A stretch of DNA of 64,000 nucleotides from an uncultured Spirochaetales bacterium (GTDB lineage Bacteria; Spirochaetota; Spirochaetia; Sphaerochaetales; Sphaerochaetaceae), in assembly GCA_949285785.1 (NCBI GenBank), contig CASEAG010000002.1, forward strand, positions 1 through 64,000, read 5' to 3'. Positions within the stretch are counted from its first letter, which is position 1, and the number at the start of each line of letters is the position of its first letter. Shown here in pieces: positions 55,554 through 62,979 of the stretch. The translations under genes were made by a program, and so were the position numbers. The notes under the pieces are model-generated. The model saw only the letters and a list, made by a program, of their open reading frames with translations, ran no database searches and was not told where the DNA came from.

Positions 55554-56953
55554 TGAGAAAAGGGAAAAGGGAAGGAAAGGGCAGAATAGGTCGCCTGTTC
55601 AGCAGCTGGTTGCCTCAGGAGAAGCGGGAGATGCTTCTCGTAGAGGTGTCCCTGACCCTTGCCTTCCTTGCCCTTATGGTCCTGATTCTCGTCCTGTCAT
55701 CGGTCATATCGACATCCAACAGGCTCCAGCTGGAGAACGCGGTGGAGAGACAGTTCAACGATGTCGCCCTGGCCCTTCAGCAGAACAAGACCAGCGAGCT
55801 CGACATGCTCTCGAACGAGAACGTGAGAGGCGTGGGCATATACAATTCGTCGGGAACCCTCGTCATGGGCTGGGGCAGTGTATACAACATGCTGCCAGTC
55901 GCCTCGATAGCACAGGAGGCCGGTCGGAGCGAAGGCGCCACGATAATGAACTTCGACAGCAGCACAGAGACGATGGAGTACATCCGCTTCCTGCGTGTCC
56001 CGTTGCCTGTGACTTCGATCGAGCTGCTTTCCGCCGGACTGATGGGCACGGCCTCGATGGCCGACACCTCCACGATCATGTTCATCTCGTTCGACGGCTC
56101 CGGCTTCATTGCCCAGCAGCGGCTGGTTGTGTTCGTCTCGTTCGTGGGCTTCATCTGCGTCATCGCCCTGTATCTGTTCGTCCTCAAGATCGACCGGCAG
56201 AACCGGCAGTACAAGGAGCAGATGGCGAAGCAGAACAGCCTCGTGAGTCTCGGCCAGGCTGCACGCACGCTCACCCATGAGATCAAGAACCCGCTGAGCG
56301 CCATAACCATACAGCTTGCTCTGCTCAAGCGCCAAGTCAAGGATCCTGAGCTGCAGGACGAGCTGAAGCTGATGGAGAGCGAGACACAGCGTCTGATCTC
56401 GCTGACGAACAGGGTGTCAGACTTCCTCCGCAACCCGGAGGGTCAGCCTGAGCAGATCGACCTCATGGATCTCATACACCAGCTCGTTCCGCTGTTCGCA
56501 TACCCGGTCACCATCGCGCCCTCGAGCGTCAGCCAGGCATATATCCTTTTTGATCCGGACAGGCTTCGCTCCGTGATCGAGAACATACTCAAGAACGGCA
56601 TCGAGAGCTGCGAGGGCCGCGACCCGCAGGTCGAGGTAGAGGTGGTCCTCGGACGCAGGGGGATGTACCATGTATACGTCCGCGACCGTGGCGACGGCAT
56701 ACAGGGCGATGTGGAAAAGCTCTTCGATCCCTTCTATACTACCAAGATACATGGTTCGGGAATCGGGCTTGCCATTTCACGCCAGTTCCTCCGCGCCCGC
56801 GGCGGGGATATCAAGATCGGTCCCAGACCGGGAGGCGGCACCGTGGTCGAACTGACCGTGGCCAAGTACTCCTTCGTACAGGAGCTGGTGGTGGCAGGAC
56901 CATCCGGCGGCAGACGTCGCCACAGGAGGAGAGGTGAGAGTTCTCATAGTTGA
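55553..56953 (+). CDS. Sensor histidine kinase, NtrB-like
   Basis: A 466-residue membrane sensor. Two helices (about 28-52 and 185-207) enclose an extracytoplasmic sensor domain of some 130 residues with no known fold seen. The cytoplasmic part has the phosphoacceptor L-T-H-E-I-K-N-P-L-S-A, N box N-I-L-K-N-G-I-E, G1 D-R-G-D-G-I and G2 G-S-G-I-G-L-A-I-S. The tail is basic. It should phosphorylate the next gene's product, which overlaps it by 20 bases. Placement downstream of the exporter suggests it senses what the pump exports or cell-envelope stress. Confidence 0.92.
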   Translation: MRKGKREGKGRIGRLFSSWLPQEKREMLLVEVSLTLAFLALMVLILVLSSVISTSNRLQLENAVERQFNDVALALQQNKTSELDMLSNENVRGVGIYNSSGTLVMGWGSVYNMLPVASIAQEAGRSEGATIMNFDSSTETMEYIRFLRVPLPVTSIELLSAGLMGTASMADTSTIMFISFDGSGFIAQQRLVVFVSFVGFICVIALYLFVLKIDRQNRQYKEQMAKQNSLVSLGQAARTLTHEIKNPLSAITIQLALLKRQVKDPELQDELKLMESETQRLISLTNRVSDFLRNPEGQPEQIDLMDLIHQLVPLFAYPVTIAPSSVSQAYILFDPDRLRSVIENILKNGIESCEGRDPQVEVEVVLGRRGMYHVYVRDRGDGIQGDVEKLFDPFYTTKIHGSGIGLAISRQFLRARGGDIKIGPRPGGGTVVELTVAKYSFVQELVVAGPSGGRRRHRRRGESSHS

Positions 56954-58283
56954 CGACGAGGTTAACATAAGATCGACGATGAGCCGGTTCTTCGCGATCG
57001 AGGGCATAGATTCCGATGGGGCGGAGAACGGCTTCTCGGCCCAGCGCATGCTGGGCGAAACCCCGTACGACGCGGTGCTTGTCGACCTGAAGATGCCAGG
57101 CATGGACGGCATCGAGCTCATCCGCTGGATCCGCAGCGAAGGCTTCCGCATGCCGGTGATCATGATCAGCGCCCATGGAGACATCTCCGATGCCGTGAGC
57201 GCACTCAAGGAGGGCGCTCAGGACTACATCGTCAAGCCCTTCGATCCGGAGGAGCTGTGCATCAGGATAAAGAGCCTGGTCGAGTCCTCCAATCTGCGCA
57301 GCATCGTCGAGAACGCCAAGGCAAGCGAGGAGGAGAACGGATCCCTCGTCGGCGAAAGCGCTCCCATGATGCACATCAAGGAGATCATCAGGAAGATCGC
57401 ACCTTCCAATGCCACTGTCCTCATAACCGGGGAGAGCGGCACGGGAAAGGAGGTCGTCGCACGCGAGATACACTCCTGGTCCGCCGTCAAGGACGGCCCG
57501 TTCGTCGCGATCAACATCGGAGGCGTTCCAGAGAATCTCCTGGAAAGCGAGCTGTTCGGCTATGAGAAGGGCGCCTTCACAGGTGCGGCTAGCCGCAAGA
57601 ACGGCATGTTCGAGCTGGCTGGAGGCGGTACGCTGTTCCTTGACGAGATAGGCGACATGCCTCTCTCGTTGCAGGTGAAGATCCTGCGTGTCCTGCAGGA
57701 GCGCAAGATCACCAGACTCGGCGGTACGACTCCGATGCCGATCAATGCAAGGATAATAGCCGCCACTAACAAGGATCTGGAGTCGATGGTGCGCGAGGGC
57801 ACTTTCCGCGAGGATCTGTTCTACAGGCTCAACGTCGTGCGCATCGAGATTCCACCGCTTCGCGAGAGGGCGGACGACATACCTCTTCTGGCCGCCAGCA
57901 TTATCTCCAGATACAACCGCACGATGGGCACCAAGATAACCGGCTTCACCCCCCAGGCCCTTGAAATGCTCAAGAAGCACGAGTTCTACGGCAATGTGCG
58001 TGAGCTCGAGAACATCCTCGAGCGTACCATGATATTCGCCGACAGCGACATAATCCGCGTCGAGGACCTGGATCTCAGAGGTTCCGTGTCCCGTCCGTCC
58101 ACGAACCACAGGCATGTGGATGGCGCCGATGGTGGTGCGGTGACGCTCAAGGACATCGAGAAGAGCGCCATCATCCGTTCCCTGCAGCGCTGGGAGGGAA
58201 ACCGCACACATGCCGCCCAGGAGCTGGGCATCAGCAGACGTACGCTCATCAGCAAGATCGCGGAGTACGGGATTCAGCTGTAA
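56934..58283 (+). CDS. Sigma-54-dependent response regulator, NtrC family
   Basis: A 449-residue regulator: receiver (L-I-V-D-D-E, D-L-K-M-P-G-M-D, K-P-F-D), AAA+ central domain with Walker A T-G-E-S-G-T-G-K-E and the sigma-54 contact loop E-K-G-A-F-T-G-A, and a Fis-type helix-turn-helix (N-R-T-H-A-A-Q-E-L-G-I-S-R-R-T-L). It activates RpoN promoters once phosphorylated. Start is GTG 56934, with AGGAGGAGAG immediately before it. Its targets are not evident: I saw no -24/-12 promoter ahead of the exporter operon. Confidence 0.95.
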   Translation: MRVLIVDDEVNIRSTMSRFFAIEGIDSDGAENGFSAQRMLGETPYDAVLVDLKMPGMDGIELIRWIRSEGFRMPVIMISAHGDISDAVSALKEGAQDYIVKPFDPEELCIRIKSLVESSNLRSIVENAKASEEENGSLVGESAPMMHIKEIIRKIAPSNATVLITGESGTGKEVVAREIHSWSAVKDGPFVAINIGGVPENLLESELFGYEKGAFTGAASRKNGMFELAGGGTLFLDEIGDMPLSLQVKILRVLQERKITRLGGTTPMPINARIIAATNKDLESMVREGTFREDLFYRLNVVRIEIPPLRERADDIPLLAASIISRYNRTMGTKITGFTPQALEMLKKHEFYGNVRELENILERTMIFADSDIIRVEDLDLRGSVSRPSTNHRHVDGADGGAVTLKDIEKSAIIRSLQRWEGNRTHAAQELGISRRTLISKIAEYGIQL

Positions 58284-58309
58284 ATCCCATATGGGACTGT
58301 ATTGAGCGC

Positions 58310-58339
58310 TTGAAATCGGGTTTTCATCCATGATAAGCT
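58310..58339 (+). promoter_or_regulatory. Promoter of the Crp/Fnr-type gene
   Basis: TTGAAA (58310-58315), 18 nt, TAAGCT (58334-58339), 9 nt before the ATG. The -10 box is a weak match. Confidence 0.45.
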
Positions 58340-58359
58340 CTGCCTGTCATGCAGAGCTT
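58335..58359. promoter_or_regulatory. Palindrome spanning the start codon of the Crp/Fnr-type gene
   Basis: AAGCTCTGC, 7 nt, GCAGAGCTT: a perfect 9-bp inverted repeat from the -10 box into codons 2-4 (ATG at 58349). It may be an autoregulatory operator or a start-blocking hairpin in the mRNA. Confidence 0.55.
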
Positions 58360-58948
58360 CCTTTCCTTGCTGCTTGCCAGCCAGATAGATGGCAGACGGA
58401 GTGTCTGTGTAAGAAAAGGGCTTTCCCTGGACGATGTCTTTCCATCCGGGAAGATGATAGTCGTCATCGATTCGGGGGAGCTTGAAGTCAGATGCCGTCA
58501 TGGCGCCTTGGCGAACATCATCAGTGCAGGAGATGCCTATGGGATATCCAACCTGTTCTGCGATGCCCCTCTTGCCAGTCATCTGAAGGCCAGGACGGAC
58601 GTTGCCCTCACTCTGCTTCCCAAGCAGAGCGTACGCTCGCTCATGGATGGCGACATAAGGCTCTACCATGAATATTGCCGGCTTCTGAACAGGAAGCTGG
58701 ACTTCCTGTTCTCGCGTGTGGAGCTTCTCAGCATCAAGAGCAACAGGAAGCGCGTCGCAGGCTATCTGCTTTCGCCACCCGGAGGGCCGCTGCCCTCGCG
58801 CGAGGCGCTTGCGGACTATCTCGCGATGGGCAGGTCGGCTCTCTTCCGGGAGCTCGGCCATCTTGAGGAAATAGGTGCGATAAACTATTCCTCCCAGGAC
58901 ATCGTCGTCCTGGACAGGAACAGACTCAAGGAGGTTGCAGATGCTTAG
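58349..58948 (+). CDS. Crp/Fnr family transcriptional regulator
   Basis: A 199-residue regulator with a cyclic-nucleotide-binding-like beta-roll (G-K-M-I-V-V-I-D-S-G-E-L-E-V, then I-S-A-G-D-A-Y-G-I-S-N-L-F), a dimer helix and a C-terminal winged helix (L-P-S-R-E-A-L-A-D-Y-L-A-M-G-R-S-A-L-F-R-E-L). No Fnr-type Cys cluster is visible (Cys residues are scattered), so the ligand is unknown. The importer operon begins inside its last codons: the next ATG overlaps its stop by 8 bases, so it is co-transcribed with and likely controls that importer. Confidence 0.85.
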   Translation: MQSFLSLLLASQIDGRRSVCVRKGLSLDDVFPSGKMIVVIDSGELEVRCRHGALANIISAGDAYGISNLFCDAPLASHLKARTDVALTLLPKQSVRSLMDGDIRLYHEYCRLLNRKLDFLFSRVELLSIKSNRKRVAGYLLSPPGGPLPSREALADYLAMGRSALFRELGHLEEIGAINYSSQDIVVLDRNRLKEVADA

Positions 58949-59918
58949 AAGAATCATATCGACGATACTGGTCGCCATGATGGCGCTCTGTCTTTACGCC
59001 CAGCCTGCCGGCGAGGTCACGACCGGCGAAGCGGAAGTCACCCAGGTGCGCGTGGCGGCGCTCAAGGGTCCCACTGCGATGGGACTCGTCCAGCTGATGG
59101 ACAGGAGCGAGGCCGGCCCGGTGGGGGGCAGCTCATATGAGTTCTCCCTGGTCGCCAGTCCGACGGAGATGACTCCCCGGATAGTGCGTGGAGAGGTCGA
59201 CATCGCCGCTCTTCCCGCAAATCTCGCCAGCGTGATATACAACAACACCGACGGTGCGGTGCAGGTGCTTGCCGTCAACACTCTCGGTGTGCTCTACATC
59301 GTCGAGCATGGCGATAGTGTCCATTCGCTTGCCGATCTTGCAGGAAGGACCATCTACGCCAGCGGAAAGGGTTCCACACCGGAATACTCCCTCGATTACA
59401 TTCTGAAGGAGGCCGGGCTTGCAGACCAGGTGAAGGTTGAGTGGAAGAGCGAACATGCGGAGTGCGTCGCTGCCTTGGTCAATGACAGCGACGGCGTGGC
59501 GCTTCTTCCCCAGCCGTTCGTGACGACCGCCATGATGCAGGACGATTCGATCCGCGTGGCGATCGACCTGAACGACGCCTGGGACGAGGTCAGTCCCGAC
59601 TCCTCTCTGATAACAGGTGTCATCGTTGCCCGCAGACAATTCGTCGAGGCCAACCGCGATGCAGTCGATGCGTTCCTTGCCGACTATGCCCTCTCGACGG
59701 CGTTCGCCAATGACGACACGCAGGCGGCGGCTGCTCTCGTGGGCAAGTACGGCATCGTGCCGGAGGCCGTGGCCCTGAGGGCGCTTCCTGAGTGCAACAT
59801 CGTATGCATCACGGGAAATGAGCTGGAGAACGACCTGAGTGCCTACCTCGAGGTGCTGTACAATGCCAATCCGGCATCCGTCGGCGGCACTCTCCCCGGT
59901 GAGGACTTCTACTATTAA
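58941..59918 (+). CDS. NitT/TauT-type ABC importer, substrate-binding protein
   Basis: A 325-residue binding protein with a signal peptide (M-L-R-R-I-I, hydrophobic core, L-Y-A-Q cleavage near residue 21, no lipobox). The fold is of the periplasmic type II (NMT1/SsuA-like): V-R-V-A-A-L-K-G-P-T-A-M-G at the start, R-G-E-V-D-I-A-A-L-P-A-N then L-A-G-R-T-I-Y-A-S-G-K-G-S-T-P-E-Y as hinge regions. Ligands of the family are nitrate, taurine, sulphonates, thiamine precursors; the sequence does not discriminate. AAGGAGG precedes ATG 58941. Confidence 0.85.
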   Translation: MLRRIISTILVAMMALCLYAQPAGEVTTGEAEVTQVRVAALKGPTAMGLVQLMDRSEAGPVGGSSYEFSLVASPTEMTPRIVRGEVDIAALPANLASVIYNNTDGAVQVLAVNTLGVLYIVEHGDSVHSLADLAGRTIYASGKGSTPEYSLDYILKEAGLADQVKVEWKSEHAECVAALVNDSDGVALLPQPFVTTAMMQDDSIRVAIDLNDAWDEVSPDSSLITGVIVARRQFVEANRDAVDAFLADYALSTAFANDDTQAAAALVGKYGIVPEAVALRALPECNIVCITGNELENDLSAYLEVLYNANPASVGGTLPGEDFYY

Positions 59919-60660
59919 GACCAGGCTTGCAAAGGTCCTTTGCGTACTCTTCTGGCTGGCGGTGTGGCAGGCGGCTGCCGTCGTAGTCGGCCAGAGGATA
60001 CTCATCGTAGGCCCGGTGGAGGTCGTGATCCGGCTGTTCGAGCTTCTCGGAGAGCCGGAGCTGTGGTCCTCCAGCGTGTTCTCGACCGTGCGCATAGCAG
60101 GCGGATTCCTGCTCGCCCTTGCCAGTGCCCTCGTCCTTAGCACGCTTGCAAGCGTCAACAGGTGGGTCAGGGCGCTGGTAGAGCCGCTGGTGCAGACGTT
60201 CAAGGTGGTTCCCGTCGCCTCGATCGTCATCGTCGTGCTGATCTGGGTGAACTCGCGCAACCTGTCCGTGATCATATCGTTCATGATGGTCTTCCCCGTG
60301 CTGTACACGAATCTGCTGAGCGCCATCGAATCCACCGACAGACAGATGATCGAGATGGGCCGCACCTACCGCCTGGGCGTCTATGAGAAGCTTCGGCTGA
60401 TATATCTGCCGCATGTGTATCCCGCTTTCCTGTCGTCCTCGTCCCTCTCTCTGGGCCTGGCATGGAAGAGCGGGGTGGCCGCCGAGGTCATCGGAATCCC
60501 GGATGGAAGTCTCGGCGAGCGGCTGTATGATGCAAAGGTGTTCTTCGCCACTGCCGACGTCTTCGCATACACTCTGCTGATCGTGATCCTCTCGGTGGGT
60601 TTCGAAGTGCTGATGAAGGCTCTGATCAGGTATCTTGGGCGGAGGCTGGAGGCTGTATGA
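59899..60660 (+). CDS. NitT/TauT-type ABC importer, permease
   Basis: A 253-residue permease with five to six helices and the coupling motif E-M-G-R-T-Y-R-L-G-V-Y-E-K-L-R-L-I-Y-L-P (E-A-A-x3-G in most families). The start is set at GTG 59899, overlapping the binding-protein gene by 20 bases, because no later ATG precedes the first helix; no ribosome site is seen and translation would be coupled. It overlaps the ATPase by 4 bases (ATGA). Confidence 0.88.
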   Translation: MRTSTIKTRLAKVLCVLFWLAVWQAAAVVVGQRILIVGPVEVVIRLFELLGEPELWSSSVFSTVRIAGGFLLALASALVLSTLASVNRWVRALVEPLVQTFKVVPVASIVIVVLIWVNSRNLSVIISFMMVFPVLYTNLLSAIESTDRQMIEMGRTYRLGVYEKLRLIYLPHVYPAFLSSSSLSLGLAWKSGVAAEVIGIPDGSLGERLYDAKVFFATADVFAYTLLIVILSVGFEVLMKALIRYLGRRLEAV

Positions 60661-61223
60661 GAGGAGTCTTCACGAAGCATTATGACGGCAGGGCCGTGCT
60701 CGATGGCTTCATGCTCGAAATACAGGAAGGAAGTGTCGTGCGGATAATGGCTCCATCGGGAGGTGGCAAGACGACGCTGTTGCGTCTCGTGTCCGGACTC
60801 GAGGAGAACGAATGCGGCCTCGAGAACGACTTTGCGGGACAGACGTTCTCATGGGTGTTCCAGGAGGACCGGCTCGTCGGCAGCATGAGCGGCCTGTCTA
60901 ATGTCCGTCTTGCAACCCGCGGCAAGGTCGACAGGGCGACCATCGTCTCGGCATTCGAAGAGCTGGGGCTCGATGAACCCGCAAAGAGGGTCGACGAGTG
61001 CTCCGGCGGAATGAAGAGACGTATAGCGCTGATACGCGCCATGCTCGATGATGGCCGGATCGTCATCCTCGATGAACCTTTCACAGGACTTGACCGTGAA
61101 AGCCGACAGCTCGCATGCCGCTTCATAGCGCGTCATCGCCATGGCCGGACCGTGCTGCTTGTCAGCCATGAGGATGATGACGGACTCCTGCTGGACATCG
61201 ACAGGACGATCAGCCTTCTGTAG
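60657..61223 (+). CDS. NitT/TauT-type ABC importer, ATP-binding protein
   Basis: A 188-residue ATPase, short for the family (usually 240 or more). Walker A is A-P-S-G-G-G-K-T-T, signature C-S-G-G-M-K-R-R-I-A-L-I-R-A and Walker B I-V-I-L-D-E-P-F-T-G-L-D, H-loop V-S-H-E-D-D. The C-terminal helical part is missing, and the Q loop is F-Q-E-D-R-L, as usual. It completes the importer with the two genes before it. Confidence 0.92.
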   Translation: MRGVFTKHYDGRAVLDGFMLEIQEGSVVRIMAPSGGGKTTLLRLVSGLEENECGLENDFAGQTFSWVFQEDRLVGSMSGLSNVRLATRGKVDRATIVSAFEELGLDEPAKRVDECSGGMKRRIALIRAMLDDGRIVILDEPFTGLDRESRQLACRFIARHRHGRTVLLVSHEDDDGLLLDIDRTISLL

Positions 61224-61239
61224 GGCGTGCCAATCGTGC

Positions 61240-61245
61240 TATGCT
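61240..61245 (+). promoter_or_regulatory. Leaderless -10 box of the oligopeptidase gene
   Basis: TATGCT followed by CATCTC (6 nt) and the ATG at 61252. Confidence 0.45.
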
Positions 61246-61251
61246 CATCTC

Positions 61252-62979
61252 ATGATCGACAAGACACTTCCCTGCTGGGATCTTTCCCCCGTTTTCAGCT
61301 CTCCGGATGGAGATGACTTCAGACAGGCTCTCTCATCCGTCAGCGACCTGTGTTCATCGCTGTCATCCCGTCTCGCGAATGGCTGTTCCATCGCTTCCGT
61401 CCTTGACGACTACAACAGGCTGCTTGCGACATACGAGACGCTGGGCGCCTATTCCAGCTGTCTGCTGACGACGGACACCACCTGCGAGGCTTATCTCAAG
61501 GCCGTGACCGATGTGGAGTCGCATGGCGTCGCCATCGCAAAGGTCGAGAACCTTTTCCTGGGCAATCTCGTGGCCCATGAGGACGAGATACACGGCGATG
61601 GGCTCGGACCATATGCCTATGTCCTTGGCCATATGCTGGAGGATGCACGACATCGCATGAGCCTGGCCGAGGAGACGCTTGCCGCGGACCTGGCCAGAAG
61701 CGGGTCATCCGCATTCGAGCGCCTGTTCGACACGATGACCAGCTCCATCGCCGACGATGGTCGTACTCTCACCCAGCTTAGAGGCGATGCCACATCGCCT
61801 GACAGGGAGGTGAGGAGGACATCATACCAGCGTGAGAAGCGCATCCTGGCGCAGAACAGGGAGCCGATCGCCGCATGTCTGAACGCGATCAAGGGTACAT
61901 GCCTGACGCTTGAAGGCCGCCAGGGCTGGAAGAGCCCGCTGGAGCACAGCATCTTCACCTCCCGCATTTCGATGGAGACTCTCGAGGTCCTGGTTACCAC
62001 GCTGGAAGGCAACCTGGACATGTTCAGACGATACTTCCGGACAAAGGCGAAGCTGCTCGCACTGGACGAGCTGGCATGGTACGACATCAGCGCGCCGGTG
62101 AACGTGCCCGGTGTCCAGCCCAGGCAGTATTCCTTCTGTGATGCCAGGGACCTCGTCGTCAGGAGCTTCACATCCTTCAGCCCGCAGATGGGCGCTTTCG
62201 CAGACAGGGCCTTCGAAAACCACTGGATAGATGCACAGCCCCACAAGGGCAAGGTCGGGGGTGCCTACGATATCGCGTTCCCGCTTGTCGGACAGAGCCG
62301 GGTGCTGACCAACTTCACCTTCGACTACTCGTCCGTGTCCACACTTGCGCATGAGCTCGGGCATGCCTACCACGACTCACAGGTCATGGGGCTTCCCTCA
62401 CTGCTGTATTCGTATCCGATGACGCTTGCCGAGACGGCAAGCATCTTCAGTGAACAGATACTCTTCCAGGAGGTGCTGAAGACCTGCAGCGAGGCGGAGT
62501 CGATACCAATCATCGAAAGCTTCGTCGCCGACGCCGCACAGGTATGCGTCGACATCCTCTCGCGCTACTACTTCGAGACTGCCCTGTTCGAGAGAAGGAA
62601 GTATGGGGAGGTCAGTGCAGACGGCATGTGCGCACTGATGGCGGATGCACAGAATCGCAGCTACGGAGATGCGGTCGTCGACAAGCATGAGTACATGTGG
62701 GCGGTCAAGGGGCACTACTATTCCGTCGATTTCAGCTTCTACAACTACCCGTATGCATTCGGCCAGCTGTTCGCCCTTGGCCTGTTCGCCCGATCCTCTG
62801 GCGATGCCGGATTCGCGGACAGCTACAGGAGGCTGCTCTCGCTGACCGGAAGCATGAGCGCCGAGGATGTGGCCTCAAGCGCCGGAATTGACATAAGGAG
62901 TCCTTCCTTCTGGCAGGAGGGCATGGACGTGATCCGTGGATACATAGAGAGGCTTGCCGACTTTGCAGACAGAATGTGA
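61252..62979 (+). CDS. Oligoendopeptidase F-like M3 family metallopeptidase
   Basis: A 575-residue cytoplasmic peptidase of the M3B (PepF) family. The zinc motif is L-A-H-E-L-G-H-A-Y-H-D-S (H-E-x-x-H), with the third ligand Glu in T-L-A-E-T-A-S-I-F-S about 25 residues later. The substrate-binding region F-D-Y-S-S-V-S and the C-terminal G-H-Y-Y-S-V-D-F-S-F-Y-N-Y-P-Y-A-F-G-Q match the family. It degrades short peptides. ATG 61252 is 6 nt after TATGCT. The methyltransferase gene starts within its last 17 bases. Confidence 0.93.
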   Translation: MIDKTLPCWDLSPVFSSPDGDDFRQALSSVSDLCSSLSSRLANGCSIASVLDDYNRLLATYETLGAYSSCLLTTDTTCEAYLKAVTDVESHGVAIAKVENLFLGNLVAHEDEIHGDGLGPYAYVLGHMLEDARHRMSLAEETLAADLARSGSSAFERLFDTMTSSIADDGRTLTQLRGDATSPDREVRRTSYQREKRILAQNREPIAACLNAIKGTCLTLEGRQGWKSPLEHSIFTSRISMETLEVLVTTLEGNLDMFRRYFRTKAKLLALDELAWYDISAPVNVPGVQPRQYSFCDARDLVVRSFTSFSPQMGAFADRAFENHWIDAQPHKGKVGGAYDIAFPLVGQSRVLTNFTFDYSSVSTLAHELGHAYHDSQVMGLPSLLYSYPMTLAETASIFSEQILFQEVLKTCSEAESIPIIESFVADAAQVCVDILSRYYFETALFERRKYGEVSADGMCALMADAQNRSYGDAVVDKHEYMWAVKGHYYSVDFSFYNYPYAFGQLFALGLFARSSGDAGFADSYRRLLSLTGSMSAEDVASSAGIDIRSPSFWQEGMDVIRGYIERLADFADRM

